Source: Cytophagaceae bacterium (GTDB lineage Bacteria > Bacteroidota > Bacteroidia > Bacteroidales > Marinilabiliaceae). Taken from it: a stretch of DNA of 34,818 bases. This document shows, one piece after another, positions 1-8,600 of the stretch. The first letter of the stretch is position 1. Every line of letters begins with the position of its first letter. The notes beneath the pieces were generated by a model. That model was not told where the DNA came from, ran no database searches, and was given only the letters and a program-made list of their open reading frames with translations. The translations under genes and the position numbers were made by a program. Where the stretch lies: NCBI GenBank assembly GCA_031285765.1, contig JAITVO010000150.1, positions 1 through 34,818 on the forward strand, given 5' to 3'.

Positions 1-18
1 GATTTGCGAATAAAAGCA

Positions 19-40
19 ACAAGGGGATTAATCCCCTTGT
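19..40. repeat. Perfect 22-bp inverted repeat near left edge
   Basis: A perfect palindrome whose core reads AAGGGGATTAATCCCCTT. It could form a hairpin on either strand, but no T-run follows, so a terminator role is not clear. It sits directly beside the dispersed repeat copy at 43-109. Confidence 0.6.
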
Positions 41-42
41 CA

Positions 43-109
43 ATAAATAAAACTGAACAGTTAAAACTGGAATCCACTGTTATTTGCAAACCATTTTTGT
101 TTGAGTATA
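43..109. repeat. Dispersed repeat, 'empty' copy of the element at 5126-5319
   Basis: Two blocks match the region near 5.1-5.3 kb: 43-63 equals 5126-5146, and about 63-109 matches 5272-5319 with only two or so differences. Here the two blocks are joined directly, while the other copy carries about 125 extra bases between them. This copy therefore looks like an unfilled or excised site. Confidence 0.65.
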
Positions 110-197
110 AACAGTATATACTTATTGCTTATAACCAAAATATAGCGGTTGTTTATATGTGAAATAAATATGAACAGCTGCTTATCTCAGATTCGTA

Positions 198-238
198 AAG
201 GTATCTCGACTATTAAGTCGGGGTATCTTTTTTGTTTT
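198..238 (+). terminator. Rho-independent terminator-like hairpin
   Basis: Arms AAGGTATCTCGACT and AGTCGGGGTATCTT pair over 14 positions with a few G-U pairs around an ATTA loop, and six T follow. It would end a transcript entering from left of the window. No gene lies between the window start and 796 other than repeats. Confidence 0.55.
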
Positions 239-239
239 A

Positions 240-576
240 CCGCTTTCGCGGGATGACTAATTTTGTGGTAATCATTTCTGCAAACACTTCGTCCATAACA
301 GAACGTTTGGCAGTACATATTTGGCAGTACATAAAAGAATAAAAACACTATAATGAATTTACTTATTAGTTAAAGCCCGACACTTAAAAACCTAATAAAT
401 AACAGTGTTAAGAGATATGCTTCAATTTTTTTTTTGAAAAAAATTGCGAAGTATGGTGTGTTTTTCAAATATTGTTTTTAAATTTGAAGCGCGGAAAAGG
501 AAATGTTCATCATGCATTTATTGATCATTCAACGGGCGCATATTATTGTTGATGTCAAAATGTATCATCATAAAAG
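240..576. other. Intergenic stretch with dispersed repeat remnants
   Basis: No coding region seen. Around 262-335 is a fragment of a dispersed repeat (GGTAATCATTTCT, then AACGGAACGTTTG-like and CAGTACA words) also found at 3985-4042 and, inverted and partial, near 26060. Around 430-470 a T-tract and A-tract lie beside AAGTATGGTGTG, a word shared with the element at 4061-4145. Confidence 0.45.
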
Positions 577-615
577 TTGAAACAGGCATCTACGATACCT
601 CAAATAGCATTGCGC

Positions 616-768
616 AAGTGCCAGCAGGCAGTGAGGAAGTGCCACACAGCGCCGGGTAAGTGTCAAGAGGCAGTGAGGAATCGCCACACAGCGCATGGCA
701 AGTGCCAAGAGGCAGTGAGGAATCGCCACACAGCACAGGGCAAGCGCCAGCAGGCAGTGAGGAATTTT
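616..768. repeat. Tandem array, 42-bp units (2 x 21 bp), 3.6 copies
   Basis: Units start at 616, 658, 700 and 742 (last partial, 27 bp). Each 42-bp unit splits into two related 21-bp halves beginning AAGTGCCA or AATCGCCA, so the true period is 21 bp with about seven copies. An open frame (577-774, + strand) runs through it because the period is a multiple of three; I do not regard it as a gene. It ends 29 bp before the start of the next gene, so it lies in that gene's upstream or 5' leader region. Confidence 0.85.
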
Positions 769-796
769 ATATAACCATAATTTAATAATAAATACA

Positions 797-1474
797 ATGG
801 AAGACGAAGTAATTGATGTAAAGCACAAAAAACAGAAGCGTCGTGTAACTCCCCGCAAGGAAGTTGATATTATTACAGTATCCTTGATGGTGAGGAAAAC
901 ATGGGAAAAATCGGGATTAGTATTGAAGTGGACTACACCCGACGAATTTGAACAGAACACAACAGAGTTCAAAAGAATAATTGATGCCAGCAACCATACT
1001 GTTGGCGAACGGCGAGTGATTACAAACAGACTGAGCATAGTTAATGCCGACATCGACAAATCGCTCAAGTATGTTAAAGGATATATTGGCGAGATGTTCG
1101 GTAAAAACGAAGAGTACGCATATTATACACAGTTTGGTATAGTGAGAGATAATAAGATGTATATTATTCCACGCGATAACGATACTCGCGAACAGTCGCT
1201 TGAGCAGATGCTTCAGGCAATAGAGCGCAATGGTATGGCTGGCAGCAAATACGGACTTGAATACTGGCAAAGCCTCTATAACCGCTTTGTTATAGCCAAG
1301 AATAATGCTGCAGCGCACGACAGCGATTCGGCGTCGCACGTGAGTGCAAAAAACGACCTCAAAGCCAAGATTATAAAAACACTCAATGCACTTGTTTTTA
1401 TGATTAAGGCAAATTATCCCGACAGCTGGAAAGAAGAACTCCGCGTATGGGGATTTCAGAAAGACAAGTACTGA
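797..1474 (+). CDS. Hypothetical protein, 225 aa, unrecognised Bacteroidota family
   Basis: A 225-residue soluble protein with no signal peptide or membrane segment. The N-terminus is highly basic (KHKKQKRRVTPRK, residues about 10-22). The middle is mixed, and the C-terminal half is rich in predicted helix with an alanine/serine/histidine linker near residues 170-185. It ends in a Trp/Arg-rich tail (ELRVWGFQKDKY). I do not recognise a named domain and assign no function; the basic start would suit nucleic-acid binding, which is only a guess. The start is the first ATG after the tandem array at 616-768. Codon use resembles neighbouring genes and the reading frame is intact, so I take it as real. 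Downstream lies a decayed DUF3791 gene on the same strand. Confidence 0.7.
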   Translation: MEDEVIDVKHKKQKRRVTPRKEVDIITVSLMVRKTWEKSGLVLKWTTPDEFEQNTTEFKRIIDASNHTVGERRVITNRLSIVNADIDKSLKYVKGYIGEMFGKNEEYAYYTQFGIVRDNKMYIIPRDNDTREQSLEQMLQAIERNGMAGSKYGLEYWQSLYNRFVIAKNNAAAHDSDSASHVSAKNDLKAKIIKTLNALVFMIKANYPDSWKEELRVWGFQKDKY

Positions 1475-1511
1475 TGCAAAGGCTACACAGCCAGTTTTAA
1501 GAGTTGCATAA

Positions 1512-1749
1512 CATTGGGAAAAAACAACCGACAAAGCCACGGGCGATAAAATAAGTTTTTTGGCATACATTGTGCCTGCATTTGCCAGCGCCTGTAAGAT
1601 GAATGTGCAGCAGGCATCCTTTTATATGAAAAAATATGGCTGGTGGTATTTTATGATGAAACACTGGCGGGCGCTGCATACTGATAATACATTCTGGACT
1701 GTTCGCGATTTTTTTTGAAGTATGCCGTAAAAATGGAGGTTTAAGATGA
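1512..1749 (+). pseudogene. DUF3791-family gene, frameshifted
   Basis: The frame from 1512 encodes about 67 residues including DKISFLAYIV, a MKKYG segment and HWRALHTDN followed by TFWTVRDFF. This layout is typical of DUF3791 (short helical proteins with a conserved ALHT core). The frame stops early at a run of eight T (1709-1716). Removing one T restores the natural-looking ending EVCRKNGGLR and a stop (1747-1749) that overlaps the next ATG as ATGA, the usual coupling to a DUF3990 gene. No ATG start is present upstream in frame; a TAA lies just before 1512. The gene is either decayed or carries a homopolymer sequencing error at the T-run. Confidence 0.6.
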
Positions 1750-1793
1750 ACGTATATCACAGAAGCTACTGCGAAATACGGCAGATAGATTTA
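1746..1793 (+). pseudogene. DUF3990 gene remnant (first 16 codons)
   Basis: The peptide MNVYHRSYCEIRQIDL matches the start of DUF3990 proteins, which typically begin 'hhVYHGSy.eI..idL' and belong, as I recall, to the ADP-ribosyltransferase-like fold group. After residue 16 the similarity ends, and the expected FGxGFYxT segment is missing. The ATG overlaps the repaired DUF3791 stop (ATGA), supporting a former two-gene unit. Only this stub remains; the amino-sugar operon begins 50 bp later, so the rest was probably lost at a rearrangement junction. Confidence 0.5.
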
Positions 1794-1842
1794 AATCAAT
1801 TATTACTTAATGAACTTGGTTTAGCAATAAATCGTTTACACA

Positions 1843-2289
1843 ATGAACATACACACATCAGTAGCCAACAAGCCAGCACTACCCACAGTTTTCGACTGTC
1901 ACATATACCAGTTGCCGCAAATCAGCACAGTAACAGGCAAAATAACAGCCGTACATAACGAAATCGACATTCCTTTTAATGTCCGAAGAGTTTTCTATCT
2001 ATACGACATTCCAGCCGGCGAAAATCGCGGAGCTCACTCGCACTTCGAGTGTCATCAATTCCTGATTGCGGCAAGCGGCAGCTTTGAAGTAATGGTGGAC
2101 GATGGCAGACATAAAAAAACACTCTTCCTCAATCAGCCATTTATGGGGCTGCACATACCGCCCGGCATCTGGGCGTGCGAGCAAAACTTCTCGTCGGGGT
2201 CAATATGCCTCGTAATGACCTCGCATCCGTATAACGAAAACGATTACATCCGTACTTACGAAAAATATCTTGAATACCGTGAAATTTAA
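1843..2289 (+). CDS. FdtA/QdtA-type dTDP-4-keto-6-deoxyhexose 3,4-ketoisomerase
   Basis: A 148-residue cupin protein of the FdtA/WxcM family. These enzymes move the keto group of dTDP-4-keto-6-deoxyglucose from C4 to C3, the step before 3-amino-sugar formation. Visible features: FDCHIYQLPQI near residues 17-27, the jelly-roll core with GAHSH (His65 and His67, matching the catalytic His pair), then CHQFLIAASGSFEV, and GLHIPPGIWACEQNFSSGS with the conserved SHPYNENDYIR stretch near the end. Length fits the family. The next gene starts inside its last codons, so the three genes form one translationally coupled operon. Whether the product is the fucose-like (FdtA) or quinovose-like (QdtA) isomer cannot be told by eye. 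The cytoplasmic product probably feeds O-antigen, capsule or S-layer-type glycan. Confidence 0.9.
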   Translation: MNIHTSVANKPALPTVFDCHIYQLPQISTVTGKITAVHNEIDIPFNVRRVFYLYDIPAGENRGAHSHFECHQFLIAASGSFEVMVDDGRHKKTLFLNQPFMGLHIPPGIWACEQNFSSGSICLVMTSHPYNENDYIRTYEKYLEYREI

Positions 2290-3199
2290 CAATGGCTTTA
2301 TAATCAATCCGCCCGCTTTTCGCGAATCGCACCTGTATCTGTCGCCCTTTTCGGCAAAAGATGCGTACTTCAACCGGCAAATATGGCAAAGAAAAATTGA
2401 AGACGCAGAACCAGTCGTGGAGCTTCACCAGAAAAAAATGACCATTACCGAAAGCGCCACGCTTGCACTCGAACTTGTTTTAAAACACTTGAAACTTGCA
2501 CCCGACGACGAAGTTTGGATTGTAACCACATCGGGATGCGCCTACATTAGCGGATGCGTTACACGAACCATCGAAAAATTCTGCCGGTGGAGCCGCCAAA
2601 AAACCGACCGCACTGCCGCCATTCTCGTAAACCACGAATTTGGATTTTTATATAAAGATATTGCCGCCCTCAAGGCATACAGTCTTCCCATTATCGAAGA
2701 CAAAGCCTACAGCATGTATTCCACTTACAAAGACAGGAATTTGAACTTTACGGGCGACTATGAAATTTACAGCATGGCAAAGATGTTTCCCATGCAGGCT
2801 GGCGGACTGCTTTACGCAAAGCACACGCTTTTACCGCAGCACAACCTCACAGCCGAAGCAGCCTCGTATCTCAAAGCCTGCTTTCTGCATTATCATTCGC
2901 AAAGGGAGTTTATTACGCATCAGCGTATGCAAAATTATATTGCGCTTGGTATGATGTTCACAATACTGTTTGATTTTGGACAGGGGTTTCCGATAGACTA
3001 TGGCGATATACCCGGCGCATTTATTTTCTGTACAAAAGGAAAAATCGACCTCGATAATTTAAAAATTTACATGCAGAAGCAAGGCGTAGAGAGTAGCGTG
3101 TTTTACGGCGAAGAGGCATTCTACATCCCCTGCCATCAAAATATGAATCTCGAACATCTTGAATATATTACAACCCTTATCAAAAACTTTATGAAATGA
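2279..3199 (+). CDS. DegT/DnrJ/EryC1-type sugar aminotransferase (divergent)
   Basis: About 306 residues, a shortened and divergent member of the PLP-dependent DegT family. Visible motifs: HEFGFLYKDIAALKAY followed by LPIIEDKAYS, where the Asp contacts the PLP ring nitrogen in this family, and YEIYSMAKMFPMQAGG, whose Lys should carry PLP. It should transaminate the 3-keto sugar made by the upstream FdtA-like enzyme to give a dTDP-3-amino-3,6-dideoxyhexose. I choose the GTG at 2279 (overlapping the previous gene by 11 bp); a TTG at 2270 is the other in-frame option, and there is no ATG nearby. The stop overlaps the next start as ATGA. Compared with typical 360-370-residue FdtB/QdtB proteins, this one is short, so substrate assignment rests mostly on context. 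Confidence 0.75.
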   Translation: MKFNNGFIINPPAFRESHLYLSPFSAKDAYFNRQIWQRKIEDAEPVVELHQKKMTITESATLALELVLKHLKLAPDDEVWIVTTSGCAYISGCVTRTIEKFCRWSRQKTDRTAAILVNHEFGFLYKDIAALKAYSLPIIEDKAYSMYSTYKDRNLNFTGDYEIYSMAKMFPMQAGGLLYAKHTLLPQHNLTAEAASYLKACFLHYHSQREFITHQRMQNYIALGMMFTILFDFGQGFPIDYGDIPGAFIFCTKGKIDLDNLKIYMQKQGVESSVFYGEEAFYIPCHQNMNLEHLEYITTLIKNFMK

Positions 3200-3687
3200 G
3201 CAGCGCATTAAATATCCTTTACGGGGAAAATGTAAACATCCATACGTCCACCATCTGCAACCATGCCGAACTGGGCGACGACATCAAGATTGGAAAAGAA
3301 TGTACCGTTGTTGGGAGCAAAAACCACCATGTAAAACTCGGCACAGGCACAATCATTGGAATGTACGTGCTGATTGACGCCACACAGGCTGATGTAATTC
3401 TCGACAACAACGTATCCATTGCCCAGCACAACGTAATTGTATCGCACTGGAACGTTGCCGCCGGCTCCAAGCTGTCGAAACTTTTTCCCGTAAAGGCAGC
3501 GCCCATCCGCATTGGCGAAAACACATGGATAGGCAGCAGTTGTGTAATTGCGCCGGGCGTAACCATCGGACGTTGCAGCATCGTAGCCTCCAACAGCTAT
3601 GTGGACAGCGACATTCCCGACTACTCAATTTACGGCGGCAACCCCGCACGGTTCATTAAAAAGATTGATGCAAGCGAAGTAGAGTAA
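3196..3687 (+). CDS. Left-handed beta-helix (hexapeptide) acyltransferase
   Basis: A 163-residue protein made of hexapeptide repeats ([LIV]-G-x4), typical of the trimeric left-handed beta-helix acetyltransferases. Repeats are visible from about residue 12 to the C-terminus, with the signature IRIGENTWIGSSCVIAPGVT, then IGRCSIVASNSYV and YGGNPARFIKKI. In this operon it would N-acylate the amino-sugar made by the two upstream genes (the FdtC/QdtC role), normally with an acetyl group from acetyl-CoA. His residues in the coil near residue 74-84 (AQHNVIVSHW) could supply the catalytic base. Start and upstream stop overlap as ATGA. O-acetyl transfer to another sugar is the alternative. No rmlA or rmlB lies in the window, so dTDP-sugar supply must come from elsewhere. 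Confidence 0.85.
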   Translation: MSSALNILYGENVNIHTSTICNHAELGDDIKIGKECTVVGSKNHHVKLGTGTIIGMYVLIDATQADVILDNNVSIAQHNVIVSHWNVAAGSKLSKLFPVKAAPIRIGENTWIGSSCVIAPGVTIGRCSIVASNSYVDSDIPDYSIYGGNPARFIKKIDASEVE

Positions 3688-4060
3688 AAATTTTTGGTAA
3701 AATGGTTGGTACAAAGTTTCGTTTTGCCATCAAACTTCTTCTGAAAACAGATTGATTTTCTGTTAGAAGTCTATTTTTGAACTTAACAGGCTTTACGCTA
3801 CGTTATAGCAATTTTATTTATTGCGTACTGTTCATTTTCATGTTCCAGTGTCCTGTTAACGACAAAATGCTGGTAGAAATCAAGCATGCATCTATGCTTT
3901 ACATCCCTAACTGAACGGAATATATATTGTATATTCTATTGCTGTTGTTTATCCACATCCCATCCCTAACAGGATGGCAGAACATTATGGTAATCATTTC
4001 TACCAGCATTTTAGTCCCTAACGGAACGTTTGACAGTACACAACAAGTAAAAATTGCTAT
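3688..4060. repeat. Intergenic dispersed repeat with long inverted arms
   Basis: No gene seen. Arms at 3851-3880 and 3996-4024 are reverse complements with few mismatches (core CAAAATGCTGGTAGAAAT) about 115 bp apart. The interior holds a short palindrome (CATCCCTAACAGGATG). Related fragments occur at 262-335 and 26060-26088, so this is a dispersed family. Confidence 0.6.
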
Positions 4061-4145
4061 AATAACTCATGTTACGCAAAACATACTTCATAACACCAAA
4101 CACTGTTAGACGCTATAAAAAAGTATGGTGTAACATAACTTAATA
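4061..4145. mobile_element. Short MITE-like element, GTTACGCA end family ('empty' form)
   Basis: The left end AATAACTCATGTTACGCA and the right end TGGTGTAACATAACTTAATA are imperfect inverted repeats. They match the ends that bound the tandem arrays at 16961-17403 and 27037-27282 and the short copy at 30036-30106. There is no tandem array inside. It ends 16 bp before the sugar-kinase start, so it may lie in that gene's promoter region. Confidence 0.5.
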
Positions 4146-4161
4146 CTAAACCCTGTTCAAT

Positions 4162-5001
4162 ATGATTTTAATAGCAGATGGAGGTTCAACCAAGGTTGAC
4201 TGGAGCTTGGTCGATAATGGCAAATTAATACAAAGGCTTTTTACAGCCGGCATCAATCCGTTTTTTCGCAGCGCAGACTATATTAACACCCAAATTCGTG
4301 ATGTTGTAGCCCCCACATTGAAAAATTACAAAATTGACACCGTCTATTTTTATGGCGCAGGCTGTGCTTTTCCCGAAAAAAATGAAATTATACAAACCGC
4401 CATCACCCAAAATTTCGACGCCAATATTGTCACAGTTGGAAGCGATTTGCTGGGAGCAGCCATCGGGCTTTGTGGCAACAACAGCGGCATTGCGTGTATC
4501 CTTGGCACAGGCTCCAATTCGTGCAGCTACGATGGCAGCGAAATACGGGAAAACGTGTCGCCACTCGGCTACATACTTGGCGACGAAGGAAGCGGCGCCG
4601 TATTGGGGCGCCTGTTCATCGGCGCCTGTTTAAAGAACCGGTTAACACACGAGATAAAAGAAAAATTTCTGACAACCTGCCAGCTCAATCCATCCGACAT
4701 ACTCGACCGTGTGTACCGCCAGCCCGCGCCCAACCTGTTTCTGGCAAGCATTGCGCCCTTTATCCGCGATAATATCAACAACCCGTCGGTATATGATTTG
4801 GTATTAATGTCGTTTACCGATTTCTTCAAAAAAAATGTGATGCAGTACGACTATAAAAACAACAAGGTGTTTTTCACCGGTTCAATAGCCTTTCACTTTC
4901 AGGATGTGCTTAAACAGGCAGCTGCCAACTTGGGGATAGAGATAGAAACCATTGTACAGTCGCCAATGGATGGGTTAATAACACATTACAGCAGCATATA
5001 A
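4162..5001 (+). CDS. BadF/BadG-type ATPase, N-acetylglucosamine kinase-like
   Basis: 279 residues with the ASKHA (actin-like) sugar-kinase fold. The phosphate-1 loop ILIADGGSTKVDWSL is at the N-terminus, the phosphate-2 motif ACILGTGSNSC sits in the middle, and GYILGDEGSGAVLGR follows, the combination seen in eukaryote-type NagK and BadF-family proteins of Bacteroidota. These enzymes phosphorylate amino-sugars such as GlcNAc in the cytoplasm, often for recycling of cell-wall sugars. The adenosine motif FFTGSIAFHFQ appears near residue 238. Length fits the family. There are no operon partners: about 475 bp of repeats lie upstream and a foldback element begins at the last base of its stop codon. 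The exact sugar is not determined by the sequence. Confidence 0.8.
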   Translation: MILIADGGSTKVDWSLVDNGKLIQRLFTAGINPFFRSADYINTQIRDVVAPTLKNYKIDTVYFYGAGCAFPEKNEIIQTAITQNFDANIVTVGSDLLGAAIGLCGNNSGIACILGTGSNSCSYDGSEIRENVSPLGYILGDEGSGAVLGRLFIGACLKNRLTHEIKEKFLTTCQLNPSDILDRVYRQPAPNLFLASIAPFIRDNINNPSVYDLVLMSFTDFFKKNVMQYDYKNNKVFFTGSIAFHFQDVLKQAAANLGIEIETIVQSPMDGLITHYSSI

Positions 5002-5127
5002 TGGGAACCTCTAAAAACTCCAATTTCATCGTTATGCTTCGGACGATAAAATGCTCATTTACGTTCATGTAAACTGCGCTTTTATCGCCTCGCAAGCCTC
5101 GAACTTTGAGTTTTTAGAGGTTCCCAT
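5001..5127. mobile_element. 127-bp foldback (MITE-like) element
   Basis: Perfect 20-bp terminal inverted repeats at 5001-5020 and 5108-5127 (ATGGGAACCTCTAAAAACTC and its complement). Inside lies a second near-perfect hairpin starting CGATAAAA and ending TTTTATCG (about 5044-5088). There is no coding capacity. The left end shares its first base with the last base of the kinase stop codon. The right end runs straight into the next repeat (5126-5319). Confidence 0.75.
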
Positions 5128-5319
5128 AAATAAAACTGAACAGTTATACTCAACAGTAAATGAATTGCAAATAACAGAGGTTTATGTTGCTGGTTCAACT
5201 GCCGTCCTGCATCGGCAATGGAGCATGCCCCATTGTTGATTATGTTCGCAAATCAATTTTGGTTGAGTATAAAAACTGGAATCCTCTGTTATTTACAAAC
5301 CATTTTTGTTTGAGTATAT
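5126..5319. mobile_element. Nested foldback element ('filled' copy of 43-109)
   Basis: The outer blocks 5126-5146 and 5272-5319 match 43-63 and 63-109. Between them is an insert bounded by TATACTCAAC (5145-5154) and GTTGAGTATA (5262-5271), exact inverted repeats with TA at each end; the empty copy has a single TA at that point. The insert has an inner palindrome around CAATGG and CCATTG. It has no ORF. Confidence 0.6.
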
Positions 5320-5332
5320 ATTCAAATAATAC

Positions 5333-5388
5333 GAAATTTTATTCGGGAGCCCTGCAATGACACCTGAATAAAATTTCTTTTTTTATTG
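5333..5388 (+). terminator. Strong rho-independent terminator
   Basis: A 15-bp stem, GAAATTTTATTCGGG pairing with CCTGAATAAAATTTC (one G-U), a 15-nt loop, then seven T. It would end rightward transcription from the sugar-kinase and repeat region before the giant gene. Confidence 0.75.
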
Positions 5389-5520
5389 TTATTTCTCCAC
5401 GCTTGCTCTGCTAAATTACAAACTATGCATAAAAAGAGAACATTTTTTTGAGGTATCTTTCGAATAATCTTCAAAGCGCTGACAGTAAACATCAAATAAT
5501 TTATTAAGGTATCTTATTGT

Positions 5521-5581
5521 CCCCCAAAAATATTTGGTATATAGTTGCATTACCAATACTTTTGGGGTGTAATTTTTTTTG
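5521..5581 (+). promoter_or_regulatory. Leader hairpin plus T-run upstream of giant surface gene
   Basis: CCCCAAAAATATTTGGTA pairs with TTACCAATACTTTTGGGG with a bulge, and a TGTAA spacer and eight T follow, 27 bp before the ATG. It looks like an intrinsic terminator in the 5' leader (possible attenuator). A TATAGTTG box at 5540-5547 inside the hairpin, with TTG about 20 bp upstream, could instead be a promoter; a TATCTTTC box at 5454 is another candidate. The two readings conflict and I cannot decide. Confidence 0.45.
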
Positions 5582-5607
5582 TTTAATTTAAAATTGAGTT
5601 CTACATT

Positions 5608-8600
5608 ATGAAAAGTTTTTGTCTTAAAAGCGGATTGACATTGCTGCTTTTGGTTGCAGCGATGTCGGGCATTTATGCTCAATGTAATCCACCCATTAAT
5701 GTTGAAGTTTCTACCAATCACTATCCTTTTTGGAGCAGTTTAAGTGTAGATTGGGCTGTTCCTGCAGGAACAGAAGAAGCTGAAAATGCTGATGGCAACA
5801 ATTCTGTAGTTATTTACAACAGAGGAGTTGGTTTCAACACCTATTCAGTTTTTGGAAAAACTACGTTTGGGGCAACCTCAACGTATGATGAATTAGGCTC
5901 TTTGTCGAGCCAATTTCAGTGCATGGAGTATGCCAACGGCATCCTGTTTGTCCTCGACAAGTCGGTAACAGGTTCCGGACGTTTCGGCTTTTTTGAGCCG
6001 CAAACAATGGCTGTAGGCGCCGGAGGGTTTTACCTGATTGGTACCGACTTGCCCAACATTGCCTCAATGGCATGGAATCCAGTAACCTCCCAAATGTATG
6101 CTACCATTTGGGATAACAACAATTCGAGCGGTTATGGAACGATTAACATCAAAACCGGCGAATATACACCGATAGGTACGCTGCCGGGTATTTTCACCAT
6201 CGCCATTGACAATAATGGTGATTGCTATGCCGTAAAAATTGACAACACCGGCAAGTTTGGAACTGTGAATCTTGCCACCGGCGTGTTTACGCAAATTGCC
6301 GATTATACCGAGAATTTAGGAGATTTTCAAAGCATCGAAGTGAACCGGAAAACCAATAAACTGTATTGGAACCGACGCATTGTAAACAGCTCCGGAAATA
6401 CCGTATTGTACGAAATCAATAAAACATCGGGCGCATTAACAGCAGGTCCTACATTGATGGGCGGCAATTTTCCCGCAATCTCTTTCTCCATAATGGATGC
6501 TGTGGATGATAAAACGCCGCGATACAATATTTTCAGAGACAAAACCAAGTTGAACACGCAACCAATGTTCACGCCATTTTACAGAGATTTGGCGCCCGAA
6601 AGCGGAACATTTGAATACTGTGTATCAGCAGTTTATGCAAATCCTGTTTGCGAATCGCAGGAAGCCTGCGCCGAACCTTTTGTTTTGGCAGGGGAGTGTG
6701 ATGCTCCGGTGGCGCTTCCGCTTACTGAAGGATTCAATATTCCATCCGTATTTCCGCCCCGTTGCTGGACGCTTTCGTCAACAGGGAGTTCGGTTTGGCA
6801 ACATACAACCTCTGGAGTGCAGCCCTTTTGCAGTCCACAGGAAGGAGCGGGAATGGTATATTTTGGTTCGAACAATGCGAATTCAGGCACAAGAGAAAGC
6901 CTTATAACTCCTCGTTTGGTAACCGAAAACAAAGATCAGATACTCTCGTTCTGGATGTACCGGAATGGCGACAATGCAAATGGAGCCGATAAAATTGATA
7001 TTTTTGTCAGCCAAACGCCCAGCACAGCAGGATTAACCTCGTTGCTTACTGTGCACCGCTCCAATCTTCTTTCGCCGCAAGTGGCAGCCGACGGATGGTA
7101 TCAATACTTTGTTACTGTACCGTGTGCCGCAATGGACGAAGCCTACATACTGTTTGAAGGCTACAGCGACTTTGGACGGAATATACATATTGACAATATT
7201 CAGATTGGCGACCTTTGCGTTCCGATACAAAGCGTAACGGCTTCGCTGTACGGAAACGGAACCACGCTTAATCATGCACACGTTACATGGACTGCGCCCG
7301 AAGCAGCATCGGCTTCGCTAATCGGTTACAATGTATATCGCAACGACGTACAGATTGCTGCTAATGTAAATGCACTTGAATACAATGACGAAACCGATTT
7401 GCAACCCGGCGAGTATGTTTACAGCGTTAAAGCTGCTTACAATAATACCTGCGGGGAGGCGGAAGCAAAATATGCATCTTCGTTATTAGTTGTAGCTACA
7501 AGCGCTACCGCAGCTGCTCCGGCAAATGTGAAAGCCGAAACACAGGCTAACGACTGGTATGATGTGAAACTGACATGGGACAATCCTACGAAAAAGGATT
7601 TGTTCTATACCAAAGCACATAACAACGAATTTGGCGCAAGCAATGGCGTAGCCAGTACATTTACAGTGGTGTCGCGCTGGGCTCCCGAAGACTTGACGCT
7701 TATCGACGGTCTTGATATGACCAAAATCAGCTTTATACCGGCTGCGCAAGCGTGTACCTACACCGTAAAAATATGGCAGGGCGGAACAGCTATCAATAAC
7801 CCCGGCTCGCTGGTTCACCAGCAGGCATTAACAACTTCTTCGCTAACGATAGGCCAGTGGAACGAAATAACGTTGTCAGCCCCTGTTCCTATGGATGCTA
7901 CCAAAGAATTGTGGATTGGTATTGAGTGTGTTGTTCAGCAGGGTTACCCGATAGGGATGGACTACAGCGTAACCGTGAAGCCCGGCTACAGCGATTTATC
8001 ACTGTGGACAACGGGCGAATGGATGAGTATAAACAATGCCTTTGATTATCCCGCCAACTGGTGTCTTGGCGCTACGGTTGGAGTTGGCGAAAGTACCGAA
8101 GTGGTTTTGGGTTATAATGTATATCGCGACAATATCATGCTTACCGCCGGAGGATATGTTTCGGAAATTACCTATACCGACCGTGTTCCCGGACCCGGAA
8201 GCTATGTTTATGGCGTATCGGCGCTGTACGATAATTTCAGCGAATCGGAACATACCGAGATTACTGTAAATGTGGAACAAAGTCCATGCGAAACGCCAGT
8301 AACAGGATTTGAAGAGAGTTTCGAAAACGACCAGTTTCCATCGTTATGCTGGGAAAGTATCAGCACCGACGCTGCTCCCTGGCAAAGGGTTGTTGGCATG
8401 GGAATTCAACCCGAATGTTATCCATACGAAGGTAATGCGATGGTGATGTACAACTGTCGCCGCTATACCGAAGGCAAAACAGGTTTGCTGGTAATGCCGT
8501 CGCTCGAAACCGGTAAGAGATACAGGCTCACATTCTGGATGACTCGCGACGACGCCTACAACTGGCCTGAATTTGGAGACCCACTGCCCGACCGCCTGAA

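Noticed and set aside
577-774. 65-aa protein from the 42-bp array
   Set aside because: Same reason: the frame stays open because the period is a multiple of three, and the opposite strand is also open.
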